Assembly: GCA_964023275.1 (NCBI GenBank)
Contig: OZ029921.1
Coordinates: 4,120,955 to 4,184,954, forward strand
DNA: 64,000 bases
Direction of reading: 5' to 3'
Source: Norana najaformis
Taxonomy: Eukaryota > Annelida > Clitellata > Crassiclitellata > Hormogastridae
In this document: positions 1 through 11,284 of the stretch, one piece after another
Numbering within the stretch: the stretch's first letter is position 1
How the letters are laid out: each line of letters begins with the position of its first letter
Program-made: the position numbers and the translations under genes
Notes under the pieces: model-generated
What the model was told of the DNA's origin: nothing
Database searches by the model: none
What the model saw: only the letters and a program-made list of their open reading frames with translations

Positions 1-639
1 ATATAAAATGAAGAACAAATATGTATATAAATATACGTATCATCATCATCATCGTCGTCTTCATCTTCAGAATCCCCCCACCACTACCACCACCACCACC
101 ACGTATCATCATCATCATCATGACATAGATGTTCATGAAATGATATATATATATATATATATATATGTGAACACATTTACGTATTTATCTACACATATGC
201 ATATATATCTACATGCATAAATGTATGTATGTGTAATTATCTACGTGCAGGTATGTACGTGTATCTATCAGTATGTACGTATATAATTGCAGAATGGTGT
301 ACTAAGGTGCCACTGATGACGGCACCGTTGGTGAGGTGCGGTGCTAGATGAAAGGATCCGACGTAGGCTGTGGATTATCTTTATCAGGTTCTAATTGAAG
401 GCGAGCGGTTTATCCCCTCGGGGGAGGAATGGGTGGGGTGTCTGCGGATAATTATGGGGAGAGGGAGAGGGAAGGGGAAGGGAGGATTCATTGGGAGAGA
501 ATCAACGCCGAAGGTGGTTTTCAGTTACCAGATTTGGCTCTTAGCAGTAGCAAGACTTCGGTGCTGGAGACACACAAGATGTCTGATATCGGCAAGTTGT
601 CATAGCAACTCACGATCCTAATCTAATCCAATCTAGTTT

Positions 640-975
640 TGTCTTATCTCTGTCTACTCTAGACAATGACCTGTTCTTCTGTTAAGTCTAGTACAGTCTA
701 ATCTAATCTAATCTAATCAATTCTAATCTAAAATTATCTTAGCTAATCTGACCTTAAATGATCCAGTCTAATATAATATGATTAAATCTGGTCTAGCTTA
801 TAGTACTCTATTTTAGTCTATTCATCTAATCCAGTCATGTAATCTATTCATCTAATCTATTCATCTAATCTATTCATCTAATCTAATCATCTAATCTAGT
901 CATCTAATCTAGTCATCTAATCTAGTCATCTAATCTAGTCATCTAATCTAATCATCTAATCTAATCTATTGCAAT
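640..975. repeat. TCTAATC-type degenerate array
   Basis: Repeats of CTAATCTAATC change to a 13-bp TCATCTAATCTAG unit from about 840 to 965. Confidence 0.8.
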
Positions 976-1020
976 AATACATGAAGAACATTTGTAGATT
1001 TTTATTTATACTAGAATAAA

Positions 1021-1200
1021 AATTTATGCAATGATTAAAGCGTCATTACCTAAAGACTATAGGCATCAGTCGATGGCGTTGAGCAAATGTGAGTGAATGA
1101 CTCGCTCAAGGTCCCTAAACAGTAGCCGTCTCAGGGGATATTCGAACCCGTACTATCCGAGTTACAAGTCAAGCGCTCTAACCAATCGACTACCGTGCCC
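1021..1200 (-). mobile_element. SINE family 1, tRNA-derived, minus copy
   Basis: On the minus strand it has an A-box-like TAGTCGATTGGTTAGAGCGC and a B-box-like GGTTCGAATATCC, then TTTAGGGACCTTGAGC and a degenerate GCC..CGACTGATGCC tail. It matches the copies at 1991, 22281, 36291 and 62541. Confidence 0.8.
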
Positions 1201-1221
1201 TTTATCGTCACAGAATTGTTG

Positions 1222-1411
1222 ACATGAAGTAGTCGGATATTGAATATTGGCACGAAGTAGTCGAATATTGACATGAAGTAGCCGAATATTGGCTTGAAGT
1301 AGTCGATTATTGGCGTGAAGTAGTCGAATATTGGCGTGAAGTAGTCGAATAATGGCATAAAGTAGTCGAATATTGACATGAAGTAGTCGATCATTGGAAT
1401 GAAGTAGTCGG
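1222..1411 (+). repeat. 21-bp tandem array
   Basis: About nine copies of a unit built on GAAGTAGTCGAATATTGGC, with scattered substitutions. It directly follows the head of the neighbouring SINE. Confidence 0.85.
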
Positions 1412-1539
1412 TGCTCGATTGGAAATGAAACGAAGTCATTCATCTCAGCCATGATCTTCAATCTCATAGCTGATATAAGATGCAGTGATGTCTGGCTGCA
1501 GTCCACGGTGAAAATACACATATTTCTTATCGCATAATG

Positions 1540-1612
1540 GTCGTTTAATTATAAGACGATTTATAGAGCGCCGTAGTATGGCCGAGGCCGAAAAAGGGCG
1601 CTACACATGGAC
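1540..1612 (+). repeat. Short dispersed stem-loop repeat
   Basis: TATAGAGCGCCGTAGTATGG and GGCCGAAAAAGGGCGCTA can fold as a GCGCC/GGCGC stem. A close copy lies near 62925-62985. Confidence 0.5.
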
Positions 1613-1990
1613 AGTTAATCGCTGACTGCAGCCACATGTTTACGCATGTAGTCACAGTGTGTCTGCTTTTAGTAGAAATCCATATTGTTCTGCGTGGAGA
1701 CGCCCCAATTAAACTACTAATGATGCTGATAATGGCCAGAGTCGTTGTTATGATGACGACGACGACGATAATGATGATGACGTTTAATAATGGCTGACCT
1801 CAGGTAGGCCTTAGACAGACGTTGTTTTCCTGTCATCTCCTGTAGGTGTCGCTTTTGGTAGTCGGGCGGTTTAACGAACCACGTCTCTTAATTAAGAGAG
1901 AATTCAGGCGTCGAACCCTCAATAGAAAGTTCTCGTTCCTTGTCCTCATATTCTATTCTACTATCCTACTGTATTCTATTCTATCTATTA

Positions 1991-2176
1991 GTAGGACGGA
2001 GTAGTCGATTGGATGAAGCGCTCGGCTTGTAAAGCGGATAGTACGGTTTCGAGCCTCCCCCCTGAGACGGTTACTGTGTAGGGACCTTGAGCAAGTCCTT
2101 AACTCACAATTGCTAAGCGCCATCGATTGATGCTTAGTCATTAGACAGTAGCGCTTAATAAATGCAGAAATTATAA
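1991..2176 (+). mobile_element. SINE family 1, plus copy
   Basis: The tRNA-like head is TAGTCGATTGGATGAAGCGC with B-box GGTTTCGAGCC. The body is ACGGTTACTGTGTAGGGACC. The tail is GCGCCATCGATTGATGCTTA then AATAAATGCAGAAATTA. It is the fullest family-1 copy in the window. Confidence 0.85.
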
Positions 2177-2254
2177 CAATTCTATTCTACTCCACTCTGT
2201 TTTGCCGTCATACGTTTAATGTTAGTCTGCTTTTCATAGCGTTTTTAAACTCTA

Positions 2255-2511
2255 ATGGCCTTGTTAGCTACATTGGTTAACGCGTACGTCAAGTATTCTC
2301 TTGCGTGAGGATGCCGATTGGCATACCGATAGTGGCTATAATTCAGAGATTTTAACCTCGGGCTAGCACGGTCCGTAGCCGGGGACCCTAAATAGCGTGG
2401 CATCCATTCAAACGGGAAGCGGTGGTGAAGGATCTCACCCGATTAATTCACTGAAAAATGAGCAGGATCGAGGTCATACGGGCGCTATATAAAGCCGTGT
2501 ACATTTATACT
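2255..2511 (+). mobile_element. SINE family 2, plus copy
   Basis: The head is TAGCTACATTGGTTAACGCG (A-box-like) and the B-box region is CCGATTGGCATACC. The body is GGTGAAGGATCTCACCCGAT and the tail is GCGCTATATAAAGCC. It is shared with copies at 4583, 40532, 46965, 55611, 55746 and 56310. Confidence 0.85.
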
Positions 2512-2759
2512 TACTCTGCTCATCTCATCCATCCCGCTGCAAATTCTTTGCTCCTTTCTACAGATACTCTTAAGTAGTTCGGATTTGTCATTTTCGTCTT
2601 CGTCCTTTAATTTCCATTCCTTTTACACGATCTGAATCGACCTGTCGTGTCACCTTCTTTTTCTCGATCTCTTTCCTCACGCCGCCGTCCACATCAAAGA
2701 CATAATCCTTGACATGACGGAGGCTTGCACGCGATTGATCACCAGCTGCCTAGCCATGC

Positions 2760-2925
2760 AGCTCTGTCTGTCTGTCTGTCTGGCTGGCTGTCTGTCTGTC
2801 TGTCTGTCTGGCTGGCTGGCTATTTTGTATGTCTATCTGTCTGACCATATGTCTGTCTGCCTACCTCTTTATTTGTCTATCTCACTGTCTGTCTATTTGT
2901 ATGTGTATCTGTCTTCTTATGCAAC
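2760..2925. repeat. GTCT/GGCT microsatellite
   Basis: A tetranucleotide run of CTGT and GGCT units. Its open frames (CLSVCL-type) are repeat translations. Confidence 0.9.
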
Positions 2926-3169
2926 TGGTTAGCTACACGTGATCTTTGTCACGTGATCATCTAAACTATGTGTGAACCGCTTTGTAATCATCTAATCTTA
3001 CCAACAGATGGTTAAGTCGGTCTTGTAGGCCTACAATGGGTATCAAAACAGACAATGCTTTTCTTGTAACCGGAGTAGGGAAAGGAGTACTGACGGAAGG
3101 AGGTTGGGAGAAACGGGAGCAGGATTTTTGGATGCTGAAGAGAGGAAAATACCTGAGAGATGGTAGGGT

Positions 3170-3540
3170 AGGGAGGCAGGAAGGGTAAAAGGAAAGGCAC
3201 AGGAATGCTGCCAGAGGAAGAGAGAGTGATGGGTAGAGGGAGAGAGGCAGAAGACAAGAACGAGACAGGAAAAGAGAGAGAAGGGAGAAAGTGAGAAAGA
3301 CGTAGAAAGAGACAGAAGATAAAAGAGAGAGAGAAGGAGAGAGATAGAGATAAAGAGAGAGACGAGAGAGGTAGAATCAAAGAGAGAGACAGACAGAGGG
3401 ATAGAAACATAGGGAAAGAGAGAGAGAAAACACAGACAGACAGAGACAGACAGAGAGACAGAAAGAGAGAGAGAGGGAGGGAGGGAGAGAGAGAGGAAAA
3501 GAGAGGAAGAGCGGTAAATATAGAAAGAGAGGGAGTGAGC
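3170..3540. repeat. GA-rich purine tract
   Basis: GAGA/GACA/GAAA repeats on the plus strand. Three long minus-strand frames here translate to Ser/Leu repeats and are not genes. Confidence 0.85.
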
Positions 3541-4582
3541 CTGGAGGAAGGCAGATGGAAAGAAAGCGAAAGAGGACAAAAGAGCCAGCACAAAAATTGA
3601 CAAGGATACAGTTCATTATATAGCGCCAGAAGCGAGCGAGCGAGCGAGAGGGAGAAACTGGGGGTCGAGAGAGCGACCGTAGAGGTGGAGAAGGGCGTAG
3701 AACTGAGCAGAACTGGTTCACCCCCTGGGGCGATTTGTCCCCGACTGCTGATCGCTGGTGTTTATTTGATGGAATGTTCTCGACTTTATCTGGAAACAGA
3801 TCGCTCTCTTGGCCCAGCGGCATCGTCGCTCGGAAACAAAAACCTTTGTGTTTATAGACCTACCGACAAAGAATTTAGGCCGCCCTTTAGGCCGATCAGC
3901 CTAAATCCAAGGCACCGCAGACGATGAAGCAGCGACTTACGTCCATCTCTACCCAGTTTGTCGGAATTTTGGTCATTTTTATAGCGCCTTTTAAGAACCT
4001 CCCGCTGAATGACTTACGAGCTTGAATTGGACTTGAAACTGGCTGGATGGTGGAATGAATAAAATAATGAATGTGGCTGGTGTTTCACTGATGATTAGTG
4101 TATGGTAACAGCAGATACTACTGTGATCAGACCCAGAAAATATGTCTCATGACAAAGGACAGTCATTGTGGCCCATATCCAGTCATAGTTGGTTAGATAA
4201 CTGGAAACTTAATATAGCGCCTTTTAAGTTCGTCATAAAGGAACTGTCTACGCTGGCATAACTTGTGTTTAAGTTCATTAAAAACAAAAATTTCTTCGGT
4301 CAGAGCTCAGATAACTAGCAAAGTTGAGGCAATATGTTGGCCTTTCCCCTATCAAAAGTTTTTGATTCATGGACCACAATAATTATGTTCCCTAATACCA
4401 GACGTTTTGTGTCCATCCACACCAGCGTCTGGACTTTGAACCAAACCTAGCCACACCTGGCTTAGCGATATTGTTTTTCACTAGGAGCCTATGAATAAGC
4501 TGGTCCCACAACTTAGCTTTTATGGGCGATAAAGAAATTAGAGGTTAAGAACACAGACAATAAAAGATGACCATGTAAAATA

Positions 4583-4829
4583 TAAATGTACACGTTTTCC
4601 TATAGCGACCGTATGGCTTCGACCCTGCTCATTTTTCAATGAATTTATCGGGTGAGATCCTTCCCCATCGCTACCCATTTGAATGGGCGCCACACCATTG
4701 AAGGTCCCCATGTACGGACAGTGCTAGCCCGAGAATTAAATCTCTAAAATATATCCACTATCGGAATGCGAACCGGCGTCCTCACGCATAGAGGCGCCTT
4801 TGTGTACGCTTTAACCAATGCAGCTAACC
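4583..4829 (-). mobile_element. SINE family 2, minus copy next to ephrin exon a
   Basis: On the minus strand the order is head CTGCATTGGTTAAAGCGTAC, B-box GGTTCGCATTCC, body, then GGTCGCTATAGG. It ends 23 bp before the acceptor of the 4853 exon. Confidence 0.85.
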
Positions 4830-4852
4830 AGGCAGCAATGTCTTGTTTGCAG

Positions 4853-5015
4853 GTTCAAGAGCAGCAAAAACGATCACGTGATCCAGGTGAAACCCTTCGA
4901 CGACCTGGACTTCGTTTGTCCATATCACCCCCGCCACGAAACCCCAGACGCCCAGAGGGAGATGGCGGAAGAGGAGGATGACGATGATGCGGAGGAATTC
5001 TACACAATCTACATG
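4853..5015 (+). CDS. Ephrin coding exon a (start of receptor-binding domain)
   Basis: The acceptor is TTGTTTGCAG and the donor is ATG followed by GTAAAA. The first base completes a codon, and the exon ends in phase 0 after FYTIYM. It carries the first conserved cysteine and the acidic insert. A minus-strand SINE ends about 23 bp before the acceptor. Confidence 0.88.
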
Positions 5016-8000
5016 GTAAAAACACCATTTCCATGGTATAAACATCTATATGTCACAAAAACAACATCTTCGTGGTAAAGAACACCATCTTCATGGTAAA
5101 AACACCATCTTCATGGTAAAAACACCGTCTTCGTGGTAACGAACACCATCTTCATGGTAAAGTACACCATCTACAGGTTAACAGTCATAAACTATTCACT
5201 AATACCTAATTAGACCAAGTAGTCTAACTTGCGCCGTAACTTATTCTACTTTACCTCCATTCCTCGCTAACTTACCTTACCTTACCTTATCTTGCCATAC
5301 TATCTATATCTGCCTTTACCTTATTTTACTTACCTCGCCTTACCTTAGTTACCTCGCCTTATCTTACTTACCACGCTTTATCTTACTTACCTCGCCTTAT
5401 CTTAGTACCTCGTCTTACCTAGCTCTTCCTTACATTGATTGCCTTACCTTACTTTACCTTACTTGCCTCACTATACCTTACCTTGATAACCTTATCTTAC
5501 CTTGTCTTACCTTGCCTTATCTTACCTTGCCTTACCTTGCCTTATCTTACCTTGCTTTACCTTGCCTTACACACTTGCCTTGGCTTGCCTTGTGCAGGTG
5601 TCGAAGGTGGAATACGACGACTGCAATATCTACTCGGAGAGCCAGGTGGTGATGATGCTCAACTGTAGCAACCCAAGGCAACGCAAGAGATTCACGATCC
5701 TCTTCGAACCGTTTCCATCCATTCCCAACGTTCCCGAGTACCATCCAGGTTCCACGTACTACTTCCTCTGTACGTTCCACCGAAATACGTTATCACGCTA
5801 TTACTCTTGTGTAACGTAACCTTGCATTTATGTAGCTCCACTATCTAGTATGTGATGTCATGAAATGTAGTCCTGTAAGGTAACTTGAGATTAATGATAG
5901 TGCCTTCAAAGTACCTGTCGAAGGCGCTCCCACAACCTAAATGATGCCACGGGTTCAATGTAGTTTTACAAGTGTAATGTAACCTACTTATTTTCTTGTA
6001 TTTGTGTAGCGCCAGTATCTGATGGCATGGAATCGACCGATAGCGCTATACGTTGCTAATGACTTGCTATAGGCTTCTACTCACTGCCTGTTTTCGGAGA
6101 GGCTATGCTTGGGTTGCTGCATCCCTCGCTAATTCTCTTACCTTACCTTATCTTACCATACTATCTGTATCTACCTTTACATTACTCTACCTTATCTTAC
6201 TTACCTCGCCTTACCTAGCTTTACCTTACAGTGATTGCATTACCTTACTTTACCTTACTTGTCTCACTATACCTTACCTTGGTAACCTTACCTTATCTTG
6301 CGTTACCTTGCAGAAATCTCAAGTTTGAGTTTCAAGACGATCGCTCAACTACTGGGCCAAGTGACTGTACTATGATGTCATGTATTGGCCTACGATACAA
6401 AAGTGATGCAATAAATTTATGCAAATTTATGCAAATGTGATGCAGACGTGATACAAAATCATGCAAGTGCGATGCCTATGTCATGTAAACGCTATGTTGC
6501 AAATGTGACGATATCTGAAGTGTAAGCTGAAAACCATCTTCCCATATGGTAGACTGTTGGCTGGGTTGGAAGCCATGCCGAAGAGTTGCTTTGAATTGGC
6601 GCAATATAAAAGTCTATTGGCCTTACATTATGCCTAAGTTACGGGATTATGATGTATTTGGTTGCAATGTGATGTGCAGATAATCTAAAGATAATGCAAT
6701 TCATGTGATGTAAGATGACGCAGTATGAATGTCAAATTAGCGTGCTCTATGAAGAATTTCTGTTGGCCTTGTGGTTGCTATAGCAACGTCGACGGGAAGG
6801 AGAAGTGGCCTTGGCAACCTGTACCAAGGCGCCTGTAGTCATCAGAACATGAAACTCACCATCCGCATCTGCTGCGATCACAACGGTGAGTTACAGAAGC
6901 TGACTGCGTGCGCTAAGCTTTGCATTTGAACGTCGCTACATTAGTGTCTCATTTTAGTAGGCATTACTTATAACAGTTTGGTCTATGATCATGCGGTTGC
7001 GTGTTCAACTCCGTGTAACGACCCTGGGCAAGTTATTTGCGCACACCATACCTCTGTCTCCAAGCAGTATAATTTGGTATTAGCCTAAGCTGGGAAGTAA
7101 ATAGCAAGTCCTGCGATGCGCTGGTCCCGTTTCCAGGACCTTGGGATGCGTCCATTGCCGGTTCAAGGGCCAAGCAAAGGATATGAGCGCCTCCCGTACA
7201 TCTAACTTTTGGGTTATGGGATACTTGTTTACTATTAGGATTACAGCCACACTAATGTGTCAGACTTTTTGGCAGACTTGTGAAAGAGCACAATGCATCC
7301 ATCGTGGAATTTCGCCTTTTGCCAATTTCGTCCATTGCGCTGCCTCTCCTGGCTTCCGGACACTTCTTTTCTCGCCCTTTCTGTGTTGAATTGAAGCGCC
7401 ATCGATCAAGCGTGAGACCTGGAATAAGCCGCTAATTCCACCTCCATTCCACCCCTCCACGCGTCCGTCCCCTGGAATTTTCACTGCCATCGCCCCCTGC
7501 GAAAATTCCGAGTGTTTTGTGCCATTGATTCTGTCTGTCTGTCGGTCTCTGTCTTCCTTTGTTTCTTTCTCTGTCTATGTCACTGTATGTCTCTGTGTGT
7601 TTCTGTGTCTCTCTGTGTGTGAGCCTCAGTTTCTCTTCTTGTCTGTTTATGTCTGTTTGTCTCTTGTGTCGTATGCTTTGTCTATATCGATGAGACAGAG
7701 ACATGAAGCAGGTATCTGTGTTTTTATCTCGCTGTCTTATCTGATTTCTACCTTACCACAGTTTACCTTATCTCACTATCGGTATTCCTACCTAAGTTCC
7801 TACCGGAGTTTTTACTGTATCTCTCTCTGTCTCTGTCTGTGTCTGTCTGTGTCTGTCTGTTTATCTCTGTCTAGCTCTATTATCGCTATGTATATCTGTA
7901 TCTCTCTCTATCTCCACAACCATTCATCTATCCATCCCATCCATCGCATCCATCCTTCAATCCATCCACCCACCCACCCACCTATCCATCCATCCATCCA

Positions 8001-8041
8001 TCCATTCATCCATCCATCCATCCATCCATCCATCCATCCAT

Positions 8042-8074
<33 letters not shown>

Positions 8075-10975
8075 TATATCTCTCCTACTTCACACGCTCC
8101 TTTCCGTTTCATATTCTGTCTTAGTCTTGTCTTCCCATCTCTTTCTTTGTATTTCTCTGTCTTCTGATTTTCTGTTTGTGCCTCTATATGTACCTCAATA
8201 AGTTTTTGTCTCTGTGCATATGTCTTCATTTGGCTCAATCTGTCTTTTGCTGTGGAACGGCATATTTTCATCTTCCGGAACCTATCAATTTCTGTCTTGC
8301 GCAAAATCAGAACATGGTACCCGCGATGTCCCGTGGGACATTTGGCGATTGGTAGGGCCACGAGCGGCATGTCGCTAAGTCGCCTGCATTTAGCGGAACG
8401 AGTTTCCAACGCCTATGGACCTAAAAACTGAAAATTACACAAATAACTCTCTGTACACTAACAGAAGCTCCGTTGCGGTATATCTGACCGATAATTCCAA
8501 GTCTACGTTTCAAGATTTTCTTTGCATTTGACTAGGACTAGTAGGAGTTTCTGTATTTTTGTTCGAGCTTCCTCTCTTCCAAAGTTCATTGAAATACGAG
8601 TTTCGTTGTTGACAGGTCAGCCTCTAAAATCTTATCCTGACTCCTATTCTCCTTAGCTTTCCCGCTGCTCCAGTTCCAAACGCCGTCCATCTGTCATCCT
8701 GTCTGATCTTTGGATCGCGATCTGCAACCGAACCTCCCTCTTTACCTGCCACTTTGCCTTCTGATGTTTTTTGGGGAATAAGTTGGTGCCTACAACATTT
8801 AAGATTTGGGTACTGAAAATATCCTTTGTATTTCTCTATTTTCTGATTCTCTCTTTGTCCCTCATCACATTACATTAGAGTGTAGACGATCGAGTATAAA
8901 TGTAAAGTGTTCAAAAACTGAAGCAAATATCCCAGCTCCACATAAAAGCTGCGTCATTTTAGTTACCGGCGCTATATAAAAATCAAGTCCGCATGAGCCA
9001 TAACACAGTCAATCAATTACTTTTGACCTTCAGGCGATCGATAATTCTATCGACTTCTAATCGTATGCGTAATTGGAATTTATTTAGCACCAGATCTAAC
9101 GCGTCAAGCCTCAAAAACCGCATACTTATATCGCCATCTATCTAATGAAGCAGCAACGAGACGCGGATCTACAATGGCGCAATCTGGCGAATATCTTCCT
9201 AAATCCTCGACTGACCAAAAGCCTTGAGACGAACCAGGATTTGAATCCATGTGTATTGGCGAAAATCCGTTGCTAATATGGACATCCAAATTGTGCATTT
9301 AGTCATTTAAAATATTTATTACATATTAATTTTTACCCAAGGTTAAAATTATCGATCATGACTTCAAAAATTTAGAACAGGAGCAAATAACTTACTTAGA
9401 ACTTAACTAGAACTTACATAGAACTTACCTAGAACTTAACTAGAACTTAACTAGAACTTAACTAGAAGTTAACTAGAACTTAACTAGAACTTACCATTCT
9501 TCACGTCCACTGGAATCTGCAGTTGTGCCCCCTCATGCTAAATCGTTGTATTGCACCAAAAAATTATATACAAATTTGTACCTGTTTGAAAATTTTGAGG
9601 TGTTAACTTTTTAGCCGCAAAACATACGAACTCCATTTTACCGGATATGACGTCAGTGCACCAAAGGAAAATCGGTCACCATCATCGCCCTCTTTCGGTG
9701 GACATGCCGAATCACAGACGCTCAAGGATACACGGCAACGCGGATGAACACAATGGGAAACACCGAACAGGTGAGTAAAGCGGTTTGGCCAGTTTTACTA
9801 GGGTTCTTCTGCATATTGTCGATGTACTAATCTAATCTAATCTACTATGTTCTAATCTAATCAAGTCAACAAATCAAGTCAACTAGCCTACTTTATCCAG
9901 ACTAGTCTAGTACAGTCTTGTCTTGTCTTGTCTTGACTAGTCTAGTCTAGTCTAGTCTAGTCTTGTCTAGTCTAGTCTAGTCTAGTCTTGTCTAGTCTTG
10001 TCTAGTCTAGTCTTGTCTTGTCTAGTCTAGTCTAGTCTAGTCTAGTCTAGTCTTGTCTTGTCTTGTCTTGTTTTGTCTTGCCTTGTCTTTCTTGTTTTGT
10101 CATATAGCTTTTGTACAACCATTATCATGAATAATGCACAAGATATCAATCGATTGCCGCTTCCGTGAAACCGTGATCTATCGTGAAAAATAATGGCCTA
10201 CCATAATATTTATCAACTGATATTATTTGTTTATTTAGTCGTTAATTTATTTCTAATTTATTCGGTTCGATTACAGAAGCATTTCAGTTGTCTTTGCCGA
10301 CGCCAGAAAATCAGCTTTTGACCTCGCCGTTCTTTGATCAAGTTCATAAAGGTTAGTGGCCTTTGACCTCGTAACCCGTCTCCACCCATTCTCGTGCAGC
10401 TATAAGATGCTGGGTTAATGCACAGACCCCTGTATCGTAGAGCTGGGTTTATATATTTTTTCAAGTCTTTATCGGTTTTCGGTTTTATATTGGATCTTTT
10501 CGGTTTTATCTTGGTATTTTTTCGGTTTTATCTTGGTATTTTTTCTGTCACATCTAAGCTTCTAGTTCGAAATGTCCTTCAATTCCAGAACCAGCGAATA
10601 CTCTCAGATAGCATCTAAAACTGTCTAACATCGCATTTTTCTATTTATGTATGCCTGTCTGAATGTATACATGTATGTATTTGTTTGTGTATGTGAACAT
10701 TTATATAGAGCCTTTAAAGAACCTTAAAAAGGCGCTGAAACACGGCTGCCTTACAGGTCATGAGTTAGTTCAATGGCTATTCTATTTCAGAAAACGCCAG
10801 ACAGTATGTCGAAACGCCTGCCAATGCATTCGAACAAGACGACGCCTTTCAAGACAGTCTCGTTCACAACAGAGGAAGCCACGCGAGGAGGAACTGTGAC
10901 ATCTATGTTCATGCTATATCCCTGCTCCTTTCCGCATCGGTCTTCCTGCTGCAACTCGGAACTGCTTCGAATTAA
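4853..10975 (+). CDS. Ephrin, GPI-anchored (class A-like), 5' end missing
   Basis: Ephrins are cell-surface ligands of Eph receptor tyrosine kinases that act in contact-dependent guidance. Five coding exons join in phase: 4853-5015, 5598-5769, 6784-6885, 9615-9770 and 10791-10975, giving 258 residues. Seen: a receptor-binding domain at about residues 1-142 with the four conserved cysteines (C22 in DFVCPY, C63, C77 in LNCSNP, C129), the core [11 protein letters not shown] and the loop-to-strand segment STYYFL-STSTG. A hydrophilic stalk follows, and the protein ends in a hydrophobic tail (about 239-256, [18 protein letters not shown]) with no cytoplasmic domain, which is a GPI-attachment signal. 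Odd: an acidic insert of about 20 residues (28-48) where vertebrate ephrins have a short loop. Exon 4853 starts in phase 2, so a signal-peptide exon must lie upstream; none was recognised in the window. Assignment to ephrin is firm. The class is inferred from the anchor only. Confidence 0.9.
5008..5177 (+). repeat. 20-21 bp array seeded on the ephrin exon/intron junction
   Basis: About seven units of the form CATCTTCATG then GTAAAAACAC. The first unit is the real junction (AATCTACATG then GTAAAAACAC). Most later units keep a donor-like TGGTAAA or TGGTAAC. Confidence 0.85.
5261..5596 (+). repeat. CCTTAC pyrimidine array abutting the ephrin acceptor
   Basis: Degenerate CTTACCTTAC/CTTGCC repeats run straight into TTGTGCAG of the 5598 exon and presumably serve as its polypyrimidine tract. 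A related copy is at 6120-6313. Confidence 0.85.
5598..5769 (+). CDS. Ephrin coding exon b (core of receptor-binding domain)
   Basis: The acceptor is CTTGTGCAG after a long CCTTAC-type pyrimidine array; the donor is CCTCT then GTACGT. It begins in phase 0 with VSKVEYDDC and ends one base into a serine codon. Two conserved cysteines and the RFTILFEPF strand are here. Confidence 0.9.
6120..6313 (+). repeat. Second copy of the ephrin intron 3' end
   Basis: It shares ordered blocks with 5261-5540 (CCTCGCTAA, CCATACTATCT, TTACCTCGCCTTAC, GATTGC.TTACCTTACTTT, CTCACTATACCTTACCTTG) and ends in TTGCAG. No exon copy follows. Confidence 0.8.
6784..6885 (+). CDS. Ephrin coding exon c (end of receptor-binding domain)
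   Basis: The acceptor is GCTATAG and the donor is AACG then GTGAGT. The exon completes the serine codon and reads [20 protein letters not shown] and on to [10 protein letters not shown], matching the last ephrin strand with the fourth cysteine. It is 102 bp and in phase on both sides. Confidence 0.85.
7520..8075. repeat. TCTG/TCTC then CATC microsatellites
   Basis: The first 400 bp is degenerate CTGTCTCT. From 7930 it becomes CATCCATC with very few interruptions. The open frame (SIHPSIHP) is a repeat translation. Confidence 0.9.
9385..9495. repeat. 11-bp array AACTTAACTAG
   Basis: About ten units of AACTTAACTAG with small variants lie 120 bp before the ephrin 9615 exon. Confidence 0.85.
9615..9770 (+). 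CDS. Ephrin coding exon d (stalk)
   Basis: The acceptor is TAACTTTTTAG and the donor is ACAG then GTGAGT. Phase 1 enters and leaves correctly. The product is hydrophilic and rich in His, Arg and Asn, with no recognisable domain, as expected for the stalk. An alternative acceptor at 9656 (GTCAG) keeps the same frame but has a poorer pyrimidine tract. Confidence 0.65.
9815..10095. repeat. TCTAG/TCTTG pentamer array
   Basis: Pentamers TCTAG and TCTTG alternate in blocks just after the donor of the ephrin 9615 exon. Confidence 0.9.
10791..10975 (+). CDS. Ephrin last coding exon (GPI signal)
   Basis: The acceptor is CTATTTCAG and the stop is TAA at 10973-10975. The phase-1 frame gives a polar stretch, a basic segment HARRN and an 18-residue hydrophobic C-terminus, which is the layout of a GPI-anchor signal. 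The two other frames lack this pattern. Confidence 0.75.
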
Positions 10976-11284
10976 TTCAAAATTAATTAATGATAATTTA
11001 CTTGCCACTTCTGGGATGAGCTTTAATGTCTTAGACGTTATAGACCTGCTACAGCGTTAAGTGATTTTGGTGAAATACAGTGTATGGATGTTTTGGCCAT
11101 GTTTCAAAAATGGCGTCACCTGTCGGGGAAAATTTTAAAGATGTGCTACTTTCTCTGCAATATAGGCTCAGAGGCATTTGTGTGGCGCCATTTGCGGATC
11201 TCTTAAGAGCGCGATGAACTGGTGAACATTATGTAGAGTGCGATGAACGGATAACCTGACGAGGATGTTTTAAAAACTGAAAGT

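Larger units (their letters stand above)
1..4582. other. Non-coding region upstream of the ephrin exons
   Basis: No coding exon was recognised here; it may be ephrin intron 1 or flanking DNA. It holds CAT/CCA and AT microsatellites (40-180), TCTAATC-type arrays (640-975), a 21-bp array, SINE copies, GTCT repeats (2760-2925) and a purine tract (3170-3540). Short TATAGCGCCTTTTAAG repeat tails lie near 3980 and 4213. Confidence 0.5.
6886..9614 (+). other. Ephrin intron with arrays and no recognised exon
   Basis: It contains TCTG/TCTC repeats (7520-7920), a CATC array (7930-8075), a possible degenerate SINE (9130-9300, minus, GATTCAAATCCTGG B-box-like) and an AACTTAACTAG array (9385-9495). Nothing coding was seen. 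Confidence 0.5.

Noticed and set aside
1130-1200. Possible tRNA gene (minus strand A and B boxes)
   Set aside because: The head belongs to a multi-copy SINE family with a shared body and tail; no acceptor stem pairs across it.
3012-3823. Three long minus-strand open frames (up to 193 codons)
   Set aside because: They translate a GA-rich microsatellite into Ser/Leu/Phe repeats; no domain, splice or codon-bias support.
3685-3927. Candidate ephrin signal-peptide exon
   Set aside because: The frame is not a signal peptide (no hydrophobic core after a start), and it has no donor giving the required phase 2.
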